Position numbers and translations under genes: made by a program. From Osedax fenrisi (lineage: Eukaryota > Annelida > Polychaeta > Sabellida > Siboglinidae): a stretch of 64,000 bases of DNA. Shown piece by piece: positions 23,601-38,909 of the stretch. The DNA lies in contig OZ025241.1 in assembly GCA_964019155.1 (NCBI GenBank), forward strand, positions 22,682,818 to 22,746,817, read 5' to 3'. Below the pieces are notes generated by a model. That model did no database searches. It saw nothing but the letters and a program-made list of their open reading frames with translations, and was not told the DNA's origin. Positions within the stretch are counted from its first letter, which is position 1. Each line of letters starts with the position of its first letter.

Positions 23601-26600
23601 ATAAGAGCCACTTAATGCGTATGGGGATAGCTAGGCTATATCCATAAGAGACACTTAATACATATGGGGCTAGCTGGGCTATATCCAATAGAGACGCTTG
23701 ATACGTATGAGGCTGGATAGACTATAACAAAAAGCGATACTGTACTTAATAAACTATAAAAACGACATTCGCTTGTCTCGTCTCCTTCCTTGACTTCAAA
23801 GTCCTCCATCGTATATTATATATATATATCATATTAAAAGATAATTATTAATCTTATATGAAAATATTATTAATAAATGTATTTAAAATATGTTAAAAAT
23901 ATTTATTTTATTAATTTTATTAATATATTCTATATTAAATTAATTATTAAATAATTTATTTATTACATTTTTAATAATATTATATATGTTTTACCAAACA
24001 GTTAATTATAAAACTAATACAAATTATTTATTCATATTACATAAAAAATACTTAAAATTATTTGAAATTAAGATAAAAATTATTTGAAATTAAGATAAAA
24101 ATTATTTGAAAAATTAAAATAATAAATAACCAACACAAAATTGACCATTTTGATTAATTTAATATAATATTTATAATTTATATTAATATAATATATTTAA
24201 ACGAATAATGTGTGAAAAATTCATCGTAAAATATTAATTAACAAATGATCTGCATATTTGTTTTTAATAACAAATAACTACATATATATATATATGGGCT
24301 AATTTTATATACATAAATTTGACATTGTTTTACATATAACTTTTTTATTTTTATTCTGATTAAAAAATGAAAATATGAAACTCATATTACTTTTTAATTA
24401 TCTTTCCAATGGTGGTAATTATTTTATTCTAGCATCAATAAAAAAAACTCATTATTATATATTGAACATATCAATCGGCGAAATTTAGTTTTATAGATTT
24501 ACTATTTCGACCGAAAGATGGTATAATAGTATAATGATTTAATATATTATGTGATATAAAAATCAATAATAATGTTATTAACTATATTTATACAAAATAT
24601 ATAATATATTAGTAGTTAGGAGTAGGAAAATTATAATATAACTTTAAAATTTACTATTATATTAAATATTATTTTGTGGTTTTCTGTAATGGCGAATTCT
24701 TCTACACGACTGTTACGCTAAAATAGGTCACGTGACGCGTCGAATAGCAATCTACCTCACTCAATATCTATGGGTATGTGATACACTATTAATAATGTGT
24801 ATATACTAGGGGGACAACAATAGGAAAGATTAGAATTATTTTGAAGCCCGTTCGGAATTAGTACCAATATATATGTATTCGTATTTATTTTATTCTAAAC
24901 AAAAACAACAAAAAACTCTTCTAATAATTATTTAATATAAATATTTTTTTAATGATTTAAATGTCAAGTCGACTAAAATTCACCCACTTAAATACTAAAG
25001 GTTCTTACATATAATTAATTACATAATCTAATGAGTTATATATTATAATAATTATATTACATATTAAAATTACCTAGTAAATATAATTATACTGTATTTA
25101 AATTTACTAAAGCATGTTAACGCTTTCTTATTATAAATTAAATATAAGCAAGGACATAATGTCTGCTATCTTGCATTAGTAACTCTTTTGTACTTCAAAA
25201 TATGTACTTTTCTTTGGTATATTTAATTATATTCTTAGTGAAAAGAGATATTTATTTGTGAAATAAAATTAATTCATTTTTTTTTAAATTATATTTCTAT
25301 AAAAATACGTTATTCAAAATACAAATCTATTTATAAATTCTGTTTAAATTAAAGAATTTTTTTATAAATTATTTATGTCAACATTCTAAATAATAATGTA
25401 TAATAAATAATCATATTTAAATCATTTAAGGAAAAAATGTTCATCTATTTGAATATTAAATTAAAATTGCATGCAAATACATTATTCAAACATTGAGAAA
25501 AATATATTTTAAATAATTAATTACCTAAAACCTACACTAGAAAAATTTGAATACAAATTTCACTTATGAAAAGCGTATTTTCATATAAGAAATCAAAATA
25601 TTCCAGCGATGGTGAATTATCTTGGTGGAGAGTCAGTATATAAAGTAGAAAAAAAATATTTTTAAAAAACATTTGCCTCTGTCATAATTATAATCTCAAT
25701 GTAACGTTTATATAATATAATATATGAATAGTCTATTACAAATATATATATATAAAATATCCGTTTTCCTATTAAGTATACTATGAAATATTTCCCATGA
25801 GGTATGTCTGTGCTGAAAAGCCACACATTAACTGTAATAACTACTACTACAGCTTAAGGAAATACTTACAAAAATGTATATATATATATATATGAAAATT
25901 GTATAGAAATATATACCTTACAATATGATTAATAGTAAATATAATGTAATTAACTATTATTAGTAAATACAAAAAAAAAAGTATACAAAAATAATCATAA
26001 ATAAAAAAGTTTATAAACTAAAAAATAGCTCTTTATCTATCTTTTACGTGTAAAATCATGTCGCGCATCCCCTTAATGGTGGAAGGGGTGTATCTAACGG
26101 CACTGTGTGATCCGGTGCGGTTGTTGTAGAGGGCGTTCTGAAGGTTATTGCTGAGGTAGGCGTTCTCTCTCTTAAAGTCGTCCAGTTCACTCTCGAGCTT
26201 CTCTCGTCTCAGTCGTTCGTAGTCCAGCTGCGACTCTAGTTCCGTAATCATCCTGTAGGCGGTGTAAGTGGTGGAGGCGCCGAAATTAGAATGATTTCAG
26301 TGTGATCGTGCTTAGAGAGTTTATAGATGTTGACAGTGATTTCATAACGAGAATAATAATTATAAATTGTATTAAATATAAAACTTAAACTATATATATT
26401 GTATACGATATAGTAACCTAACAAATTAAAATCACGCATTTATTTATTTATTAATGTACAATAAATGTATTTAATGTTCCGTTAAGACATATTTTAACAT
26501 AATAAATATCATACAATCGAAACAATGTTATTCTATATTGATATTAGATTATACAAATTAATACAGATTATAAAATGGTCGAGTAATTAATATATTTAAT

Positions 26601-29600
26601 ATAATATTTTCTTTCGAGAATTCAAATCTAACATAAGTTAGTACAACGGTGATATGAAACAGTTCAAGATATCTATGTACAATATAGAAAGCACAGCAGA
26701 AACTATCGGCAATTTAGAATGTGCGCGTAGAGAAGAAGAGAAATCGCAGCCGGCACAAACAGTTAACATTTAGTTAGCGAGAGAGAGAGAGAGAGAGAGA
26801 TGCGTTAAGTTACTCAGGCACGACGATCAACTTACGGTATCTGCCTACAAGTAGCGTATGTACACGTGTATTACAATAGGGTAGTGGTGGGTGGAATAGG
26901 TGGACGATTAGCGAACGTGGCATGCGTTACAATAATCATCGTAGCCTACGTTATCGCTCGTTCGTCGCGGCGCTACAACGTGGTCATGCGATCGTAGTAA
27001 GAGTGCAGGAGAATGGCTATGGCGATAGACACGCGGCTATGTTATTGCCTACCTTTTCGTATTCTCGTCTACGGGGAAACTATCGAGTGACGTAATTAAC
27101 GTGATAATGATGTAATCGGGGGGTCTATACCGGTGTTATAGTAGTGGGCGAGACGTTCATAATGGGATGGGCTTATGCAGTGGTGCTATATCAATAGGGG
27201 TGCTGCAACAAGGGGGGATATGCCCCCCCCCCCACTTTAAAATCTAGGGGACCTCCTATGTATTGGTCCCCCCCCCCACTATTATCATAAAATTTATTTT
27301 GATTATACAAAATCGTTTCAGCCCCCTAGATATCAGATATTTCGATTAAAAAAACTATAATCTATATGTCTCTGTATAAAAGTATATGTATCTTAGCCTG
27401 GTTGACATTCTCTGTTGCTAATTTCAACTAGGTTGAGATTTAACATCGGCTGTTTATGGATACATATCTTATATCACTCCTATTGACAACTAATATACCA
27501 CATCATTAATCGTAGTCATTGGTTTTATGATAAGTAATAGTCATATATGACTATATATAGAAATATATCTATGTATGCAATCATTACCGGTATAACGACA
27601 TCTATATATATACAAATGTATTCATAATATAGCGCTGCGGTACAATTAAATCCGATATCGTAATACGTTTTATTATGTAATTCACTTAATTATATTATTA
27701 ACTACATTTTATTGGTCACTTAGTCCAATCAATACGTCGTGACCCGTCGACATTATCCAACAATGAACCGTGACATCCGATTGGTCCTCGTTAACATACC
27801 GCCTCGCTCGCAACGGGGTTATCGCGGCAACGTAGTAACCTAGAGCTCTCCCTATCCTGCTTGATACGTCTACAGTCCTCGGCTAGCTTGCCGCCCCACT
27901 GAACGTAGTTACGTTTGCAGGTCTCCAGCCGTCTCTCGAGGTCGTCTATTCTCTTCTTCGCTCTTCCTGCGGCGGGGGGGTTATGTTACGCGAATTGTGG
28001 GTATGGAGCGTGTTGTTGGTGGAGTTATGGTGTGTTGATTGAAGTGTACATGTTGGTACGGGGTAGACCAAACGGGGTGGGGGTTCTAGAGGTGTTATAT
28101 TAAGTAAACAGTACTGTACGGGATGCAGAATATTAAATTAATTAGATGACTATGAATACAAAGAGGGGTGTTTGTGTAGTTATGGGAATGATGATTGAAC
28201 TATAAATATATGTATGGAGAGTGGTTTGTGAAGAGATATATTATGATGATTAAAGTGTACCTGTATAAGCCTAGCTTGGTTGTTCTAAGTAAACTATACA
28301 ATGTATAGTATACATATAGGGAAATGCGGTATGGGTGGCAAGTTATTGTAATATGCTAAATTAACTGAATCTGTGGGTATTCATGCTTAAGATATGCTGA
28401 TTAAAATGTATATTATAACCGATGTCATCATTAATCAGTGATCTATTGTAAATATACCTATTTCTAGTATAAATGTACACTATTATTTCAATTAGTTTCA
28501 AATAGTGAAATGTATCAAATTAATATATTTTATACGCATTAATATGTTATTACTATATTTACAATAAATATTATTAGGCGAGAGCATTGATATTTAAATG
28601 TGAAGCCCTTCGAGTTAATAATCAAAAATATAAACGAAAATTATATTGTAAAATTAAACATGAAACTTTGGACATGAAACTTGGGACATGAATAGCAAAT
28701 GTGTTACTAACAAAAATATAAATAAAAAACTTCCATAAATATAAAATAGCTTAACATCTGGAAAAATTAGGCAAGCGATAATATTTGTACTATATGTAAA
28801 TATAAAATTAGAATTCCGTATTATTATAGAATATTGATTATGGTTATTATAATTGAAATTATGTAAAGCTATTAAATGTTAATCAAATGTATAGTATTTA
28901 TATAAATTATGCTCGTCTGAATTACGGCAACAAATTAGTGATGCGATGCCTACATCTATTAGCAAAGAGGTTACGCAATAAGTAGGACGCACCTTTAGCC
29001 GAAGCTATCTCCGTTTTACTGAGTTTAAGTTCACTTTCTCCTTCGGTGTTGCCCACAGGTGGCGCTGCTAGATCGTCGTCGTCGTCGCCGATGTCGTCGG
29101 ACTTGTCTTCCTGGTCGACGCCGCCGCCATCTTTAGACGATGTGCTCTTTACTTCCTCTTCTGTTAATAGAGACAAATAGTATATTTCGATTTGTATTAA
29201 TTATATATAAGTTATATATAACTGACTGCGTGGCTAAGTTGGCTAAGGCGTCAGACACACAAGCAGTAGGACACGGGTTCGAGCCATTAATTAATATCGT
29301 CCGGGCCAAATATTATTTAGAAGTGATCTTATATAATTGTGTAGAAATAAATGAATTTCTTAACATGAGACCGGCTTCGAAGGAAAATTAGAGCCATATA
29401 TGGTTATAAGTGAAAACTTCATATAAGTTACTGGATGGGATTAAATGACTCTACCAAATAAAAGTAACAATATATATATGAGTAAATCATACAATATTTG
29501 ATATTGAAATTGGTATTATATATATCAGTTAAGTTAAAACTACTTGCTTTAAAAATAACAATCTAATAAACACATTGCATACGTAGTAACTAACATGTTG

Positions 29601-31382
29601 AACATTTATATTGAATAACAATTTCAATAATTATATATCTTTAAAATACTAATTATACATAGTAGTATAATACATGTTATGCACTAAAATATAGTCGGAT
29701 TCAAATTATACTAATTAATAGTATAATTGTAATAGAGTTAAATTTTTGTATTTGTATAGATTCTAATTAATAATTTATTTAGTTATTGTAGTTAAATCGT
29801 CAATACATATAAAAACTAATTAATACTATATTATAATAAGTGAAACATACCTATATATATATATACACAGCTGGTACTTATACTTATACTTAAGTACAGA
29901 AATTCACTAATACATCAACCCATACATATATAAACACCCACACTAAGGTGGAGTGATTTTCATAAACGTATAACACCTGGTCTGCAACTTATAGATTATT
30001 GAATGACAAACATTTTGGTATAGGTTTTATAATTTATGGTGAACTAGAACCTAGTACGCATTTTATACCATAATATACTATATTACACATTATAAATACT
30101 ATATTAAAAATATTTACGCTAACAAATGAGTTAAAAATTACTATTAATGTCTGGATATGCGTAAAAAATTAAAATCACATAAAATATATATTTCCACATA
30201 CGATAGCAATTTTTTTTTTTTAAATATGCAAAAATAAAATTATAGGCACATTTATACAATTGGACATATTTCATAATATTAAATCGTTATTTTGTTAAAT
30301 AAGTTAAGTTTTTGTGGTATATCAATAAATATATCATATATATTCTATATAGTAACATTATATATATATGACTATATAAAATAGTAAATAATTAATAATT
30401 AAGTCGTTTTATTAATATAAACTATTTATAATTAATTAAATTATTATTTATAAATATTATTCCTAGATATACTAGTAAAAATAGAAATATTATTTTTTTT
30501 CAATTTTTTTTTATAAAATACTGCTATAGTAATTCTTATTAACAATATACTTCACTTTCATAACATTTTCACTAATTGATATGTTAAAAAAAATTGATTG
30601 AATTTAATCCATATGTTCTTAATGTTAAAACATGCTATCTACCCCATGTTAAACTTCTAGGTGATTGCGTAATACCTTGTAGGTATCATTTTTAAACAAA
30701 CTTCGGATTTATAATTATAAGTACTTCCTCTTATTAACCGAACTCAGTCAATATCAATTTTCGAAAATACACAGGTATTCACTCCACCTTAACCCACACT
30801 AATACACCGCATCACTGATATCCATACCTACACCCACACTTACACCCTCATATACCCCCACACACACACATATACACCCACTTATATACACTCTCACACT
30901 CACACCCACTTATCCAAACCTACACCCACAATCTCACATATACCCCCACACACTCTCACACCCACACCCTCACACACATCTACCCATACCTAACCTGTAT
31001 CGCGAGTCAGTAGTCTAATAGCGGCTAGTTCGGCAAACCTACTGGCGACATCACGAGGCGACTCCCCGGCATTGTTAGTGATCGTGATGTTGGCTCCCAT
31101 CTCTATTAGCCATTGTAACACCTCTAGGTGTCCTTGACCCGCAGCTAAGTGTCAAGGTCGATGTTTAATAGGTCAACGCGATGAGAATAAATTGTCATTT
31201 CTAACATTTTTATTTTATTTTATAAAAATACTATATAATAATAAACTATTATAGATTAGTAGTAATAGTGTCAAGTTGCCATGGCAACATATTCTAAATA
31301 TACACTAGTACATTTATTATTATTTAAGTTATTGTGAAATATTTATATTATGATATATAAACATAACATAATATATTTAAAA

Positions 31383-31427
<45 letters not shown>

Positions 31428-33899
31428 TAGATATATACATATGTGGAATAATTATTATTTTTAGCAACACGAAATGATTAAAAATAAATAAACACCGAGT
31501 TAGATTATACATCGCTGAAGTATAAGTCATCGCTGTAACGAATATATTAACTAGAACGAAGTGAAAAACTAAATTTAAATTTCATAGAATTAATTCATAT
31601 TTGTATTTTATAATGTATCCATGTTGAATTGATAGCAATCAACAATATAACGTAACCTACAGAATATTATATTGAAATAACCGAAATATATTTACTGTAA
31701 TAAACAATTAATTATAAGTTTAATTATTAAAATTACTAATACAATTATGGTACTTAATTGTTATATGATGGCATATTGCATAAACCTTTGTTTGTTAAAC
31801 ATTTGTTCGGCTTGCATAAAACAAGGCGTTTTATTATTAAATGTAAACCCAATGTTAATTTTTGTAACATGTCGATATGGGTATCAATTCATATCTATTT
31901 TTTCTTCCATATTTTTGTTTATTTATTTTTTTATCTACCTAATAAACTATATATTAATATTATTATATTTGTATCAGTTAGAATACGAAGACAATCGTAT
32001 CATCGTTAATTTAGATCTAGCCTCGCCCCGCCCCCCGCCATCGAGGTGGTACCATAGCAACCTTTATGCGCGAGCGTGGAGCCCTTATCGTCGCGTTCGT
32101 TGATATTCACGATACCGTTATCGATCAGCATGCGTAAGTGTTCCAAGTCTCCGGAGTAGGAGGCTACGTGGGCCGGGAAGGCCAGGTCTGCCGGGTGGTG
32201 AAGGTGTTCGTTGTTAATAGGGGTCGGGGTTCACGTTTTAAATTTAATAACGAAACGAAACAACTTAAATCCGTACGGCGTTTAATAATTATATATAATA
32301 ATTTTATAATATACGGAATTATATACTTTTTAATTTATCGATATACATTACGAGCGAGAATAAGAAAGTAAAATTAACTGAATTGTAAAAGCAATCTTAT
32401 TAAACAACTCTATAACTTATTTACCTTTCCCTCATGAACTTTATGCTTAATGATTGAATTAATTATCTTTAACTGTGTGTGCACATAATATGTATAATAT
32501 AGAAGAGGTACTTTATGAGGCAACTTTATATTTTATCAATATATAGTGTGTGTTTATATATATATATATAAATATAAAATGTATAGCATACATCTATTAG
32601 TGTTAATGTAATAATATGTATATACTAATGTATTGTAGCGAGATGTCCACCATGTAATTACTTTATAATGTTATGTACACCTGTAGTACTAATATTTCTA
32701 GTGGTTTATTCATTGATTCTAAATCTTTAATTAACTAGTCTATTTAAATACTAATATATCCCGTTAGTTTATGAATTATCACCAAAGTATATAGTGATTA
32801 GGTATATTCTATAAAACCAATTGAAATTAATATTATAAATTTCTGTAATTGCATTCTAGAAACGATTATTTAAATAAGAAATATTTATTTATGATATACT
32901 GCTCTTCAAATTAAAAATGTAGGACCTACACTTTGAATAGAGTGAGAATTAAATTAATAATCTACTTATTAATAATAAAAATAATAATAACGATATTTTA
33001 GTATATATATTTTTTTGTATTTAAATTTTTTTAACTAATTATCAATTTATATTCAATATAACCTTATTTTTAATATAATGCCTATTGTAGACTATAGAAT
33101 AAAAGAGAATATGATACTATTTAGAAGCTACACTATTTTTGCATTTAATTATGATGATAATGATAATAATAAGGATGATGGTGGTAGTGGTGATGATAAT
33201 AATAATGTTGATGATGAGGATAATTCTGATAATGGTGATGTAGATGATTATAATGATGATGATGAAGATGATGATAATGATGATGATGATGATGTAGATG
33301 ATAATAATAATGTTGATGATGATGATAATTCTGATGATGATGATAAAGATGAATATAATGATGATGATGAAGATGATACAAACTCTCAGCCTCTTCAGGA
33401 TGATCTCGTTCCCATTCAATATTGGCGATGTATTCTACTATGCAATCTTTGTGAAACTGAGTGGCTAGCATTTTCGCTGTTTCACCTGTTTATATGTGCT
33501 TGTTACATATATAAACAATGCCAGTTTCACTTACATATTCTAGTATTATACATTAAATATATATTCATATAGTATATAAACAAAATTAATCATAATTCAT
33601 ATCAACTTCAGAATTTAAATGACATTTAAATTAAATAATATATTAAAATTTATAATTTATATGATAAATTATTTAATTTATAACGATAAATAATATAATC
33701 TCAGACTAAAAACCATTGTCATTTCTAGCTGATAATAATCCTGATGGATTTTCATGTTCCGACATCATAAACTTCAAACAAGGAAGATTTCCTTCCATTG
33801 CAGCGAGATGAGCTTCAAATTAATAATTTGAAATAAATATAATATTAAATATTTTACGATATATATATTTTTAGTTTTAATAATGTATGTATAATATAC

Positions 33900-33939
<40 letters not shown>

Positions 33940-36712
33940 CTTTTTATTCCATTACAACATACTTATAATATTACATGGATGGAAGATAAAATAATTCTTT
34001 ATTCTAATATTTTTCAAAGGACCTAAACTTTATAATTTAATAATGTTTAATAATATTTTAAAAACTAATACAATTACTCATACTTTAAAACTGAAGAAAG
34101 TATTAAAATCATTTTTTATTAAACAGTATTGTTGATTTTTTTTTTATAAATATTAATTATTATAATTTTGGCAAATATCTTTTTTTTTAAACATTCTAAA
34201 ACAATTACACATATTTATTATAAACAGTATTACAAAATTTACACATTTTTATTATAAACAGTATTACAAAATTTACACATTTTTATTATAAACAGTATTA
34301 CAAAATTTAAATTATAAACAGTATTAAAAATAAACTATTACAAATTAAACAGTATTAAAAAAAATATAAAAATTATAAAAGGATTATAATCTTTAAAAAA
34401 AAAAGTATTAAAATTATAAACATGTTTACACTATAGTATTAAAACAAAATCTAAAAAAATTATTTAATTTATTGTATATTATTTTATCTTCGTTTTTTTT
34501 TCATATTACACTATCGTGATATTAACCTATTACATTTGTATGCCTATTATATAATAATCAATTATTTCTTTAATAGTTTTAATTTTTATTTTTATTTAAA
34601 CAGTATTAAAATATATGTCATATTGATAGTACAAATTATTTAATTTTCTCTTTATTTAAAATTTAACTTTGAATGCCTATTCACGAATCACAACTTTTAT
34701 TTTTATAATCTGTATCAACTTTATTTATATCTCGTTTATTATTGTAATTTTATATTTTATATTTGTTTCTAATTTAAAATTTTATTATTTTCGTATGTTA
34801 TTAACCTTTTATTTAATCATTTCATTGTTTTTATATTACTATGATTTTATTATTATATTTATCATTATTTTATATTTTATTATTTTATTTGAATGGAAAT
34901 GATGATATGACATTGCACATACTGTTAGGAGGTTTCGAATCAATAAAGCTAATCGCTTTCACTGATCCTCCTTAGAAGTTGTCTATAAACTGAATTCATT
35001 CATTCATTCATATAGTAATGATGATTTAATCTCAAATTTCACCATATAATAAAATTTGCTTATAATAAATTTCAAATAAATAACAAATTTCTATTACAAA
35101 AAAATATGAAATTAAATAATGATTGTAAAACTTAATTTGTAATTATTCTTAGATTTTGATATATAATATATTTTATAAATAATACTTCTCACAAACTTCT
35201 CTATACTATCTTCATATTATATAAGTTACATAATTACTTAAATTAATAATTAAATAGTTAATAATTAAAGTAGAATTAACTCAATAGCTCAATTATATTA
35301 GTTTACTAAATTATACTAATGAATACGCTATATTATTATATTGCATATAATAATGTTGACAATATTTAAACTACTATAATACACATTAAAGGATTTCCTC
35401 TAATTTGAAGCCCTCTAGGATAAATCAAAATATATATATTTTAAACTACAAAAGAAAAACAAAATTCATCTAATAAATCAAATAATCGTAGAACTAGATA
35501 TATTTGTAAAAATTAAATGTAATATATTATCATAATAATACAATTAAATATATAATTAATAATTATGAATTTATAATTATTATAATTATTATAATTGATC
35601 AGTTAATATATAGAATTCATAAGATAATTGTATAATAAAAATGTGTATCTGTTTCATCTTTTAAAAATAAAATAAACTAAATCTGTTTTGACAAACAACT
35701 TTTTTTTAATAGAAATTTATAATTTAAAATTAATTTATGTTTCATTTTATATCTATATTATTGTATTATCTCTTCTGGTTTTTTTTTCTATGTGAACATT
35801 TTTTTTTATATAAATTTGTCAAATTTTCTATAATTACAGATTTTATAGTGATATTTATTATTTATTTGTTCTGTATTATCTTTAGTTTTATATATATGTT
35901 TCAAATATAATATAATGTTAAAATACAAAATTAATAATGTACTATTATTACAGATTTTAAAAGTGATATAGTTTACATTATTTATTTTTTTGATGTTATA
36001 ATTATTTTACATAATTTTCACCATTTTCTGTTTGTAATATATTTAAAATGTATCATTTAAATATTAAACTATATAATTAATAATGTATTACTATTACAGG
36101 TTATAAATATAGATTACAAATAATGCATTTATTTCTATTTTCAATCATTTTTCGCTTATTACATTTACAATATACTTTATTTCTATATTCCGTTATTACG
36201 GTAAGGGTAAAAGTTTTAATTTTCTTAATTTTATATTATTCTTTATTTATTTCAATAAGTATTTTATCGTTATCAAATATTTATACTTTCGACTATATAT
36301 TTGCTTAAATAAAATATCAATCAATAAATAACAATTATTGTGGTTACTATGACTACAATACATATCCGTGGTGTATTGCTATAAGTTTGAGTGACAGTTA
36401 CACTGACCAGCGGTGTTGCCGGCATTGTCGGTGCCGTCCAGTTTGCCCCCCCATCGCATCAACAACTGTAGACAGCCGAGCCGACCGTGGAACGAGGCAC
36501 AGTGTACCGCCGTCCAGTCGTTACGATCCACTGCGTTCACGTCCTGTGTGTGTGCGTGTGTGTGTGTGTGTGTGTATATGTGTGATAGTGTGTGTGTGTG
36601 TGTGTGTGTGATATTGTGAGGTGATGGAGGAAGTAACGCATGCTAACGGTGTACGTATTCCATGGTAGGCAATTATGAATAGGTTTAGGTATACAAACAG
36701 CCTCAAGCATGT

Positions 36713-36750
<38 letters not shown>

Positions 36751-38875
36751 CAGGTATATAGTATATATGTATATTAGGCTTCATCATAAAAAAAAAATGT
36801 ATATTTAATGTTATTCAAAAAAAAATATAAAAATAGTTTAAATTATGTGTGCAAAAGCTGTAGATAAAATATTAAAAAAAGGGATTTCATTACGAATGAT
36901 TTATTAGACATTAAACATGGAGGATATCTGAAATTATGTGAGTTTTGTTTTACATTTAACCTAATATTGAGTTACTTCTAATTATATTTATTTCTGGATT
37001 TTTCAATACCATAATATTTTAAATAGAATTGGATAATAAAAAATAATTTGTTTAATATTTTTTTTTAATTTATAAATAAATTAAATAATTTAAAGTAATT
37101 TACTAAATTTTTCATTTTTTTAATAAGTAGTTTATTTAAATGCGAATAATCTACTTCAAAATATAAATCATTTATATAATATTATTATAAATTATAAATT
37201 TAAAAAAAAAACAAAATATTAGCAAACAATTTTAAATTACATTTTTTTTTAACTATGAACTTAAAATAGAAGTGTGTTAGTATAGTATAATTAGTATATT
37301 AGTCGTGGAAAAGTGGTACGATCATAATTTTCAGATATTGATTCAAGATAATTTGACACTGAAAAATCTTCTAATTAGGTATATATATATTGTATAATGT
37401 ACATTATAAATTTGTTTTACTATAGCATACTATATATTTTCTAATAAATTATTATAATCATTAATAAATAATTATTTATTATTTAATTATAAATTATTAT
37501 TATTTAATTATAAATTATTATTATTTAATTATAAATAATAATTAATTATTTATTATATATGATATTATAATTATAATAATATACAAATAATAATTATTAT
37601 GATTATTTTTTATTTTAACGCTAGTACACTATACTGAAGGAATGGAGAATATTTGTTTTGAACGTGAAGCGCCCCCACGGCTACCCAGGCTAGCGGACCG
37701 AGGTACACTATACTGTAGTAGGTGTGAGGGGTGTGAGCTCAAGGTACCGCGGGGGGTGAGCCCAGGGGTATCGCGGGGGCTCACACACGACGACGACTAA
37801 CCGCCCCGGAGCGAAGGATAGAGTGCAGCGTGAAACTGTTACCGTGAGACGAAGACATGTGAACGGGAGTGCTTCCCCGTAGGTCTTTAGCGTTCAGATT
37901 AGCTCCGTTGTTCGCTAGGGCCTGTAGGTCACGATGTTTAGGTCAGGCGTTAACGAGTTATATTAGGATTGTGTGTTATCGTAATAAACCTAATACTTCG
38001 ACTCACTTGAAAACTAGTTTAGTTTAACGAGATGTTATTCTATTTTGTAAATTTATACGAATGATTAATCGATATCACCTCTAACGTTAAAAGGAAAACG
38101 TTTTATATATTTCCTTTTTAAATTCGTATTATTGTTTATTTATTTCAATAATGCATGTTATCAAATATTTTTACTGTAAAAGTTTGACTATCTATATGCT
38201 TAAATAAAAATTAATAACGTATATTTTTCAAATGTATGATTTCGATTATATATTTTCTTAAATAAAAAGTAACCAAATACATTAAAGTTTATACAGAATT
38301 AGTTGTGATTATATGTAGCGTAGTAACTAATAGTATGTGTATATTTCTTAGAGAATGATAACATACCTTAATTAAATAAATACTTGAGACAAGGTTCCAA
38401 CATATATTACATACATTTTAATATCATTAATTGTAATTAATCTTATTTACTATTACTAAATACTATTATGAAATGAAATACTCAATCAATCTATCAATAT
38501 AATGTGCACGACGTACGCGAATTAATACTACCATAGTGTGTACACTTTATACTGTACACTGTGTGGGTGTTTGTTTAACCTGTAGACATGCGTCTTGACC
38601 TTTAATGGCTGCGATGTGGGCCGCAGTCCAGCCTTTCGGTGTTGCGACCGTTGTGTCCACCCCGTGCCACAGTAGCCAATGAATACACTGATAGGTAGCG
38701 GGAGGGTTAGAGAGCGGGGTTTAGTGGGTTAAGATTATATAGAGATAATGATTGTGAATATATTTCAAATACGTCGTAAAAATTGCATTCAATAACGGAA
38801 CTTACGGAAATTGGGAACATGTTTATATATATATATTTATATATATATATATTCTTCGATTGTTAGCGTATTCAC

Positions 38876-38909
<34 letters not shown>

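Larger units (their letters stand above)
16659..26047. other. Last ANKRD42 intron (9.4 kb)
   Basis: It contains the 43-bp satellite arrays and the duplicated 1.87-kb segments. 16660-18370 and 25620-26047 are AT-rich with TA runs and no exon seen. Confidence 0.65.
27967..30994. other. ANKRD42 introns 9 and 10 around exon 10
   Basis: Apart from exon 10 and SINE copy 2, AT-rich sequence. 30780-30990 is CA-rich (ACACCCACTT-like words), beside the donor of exon 9. Confidence 0.55.

Noticed and set aside
29222..29290. Possible tRNA gene
   Set aside because: A and B boxes are present, but the arms do not pair as a full cloverleaf, and the sequence continues into a body repeated at two other sites, so it is a SINE head.
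33078..33572. 164-codon plus-strand frame rich in Asp and Asn
   Set aside because: It is a reading of the (GAT)n tract and the antisense of ANKRD42 exon 7; codons follow the repeat, not a protein.
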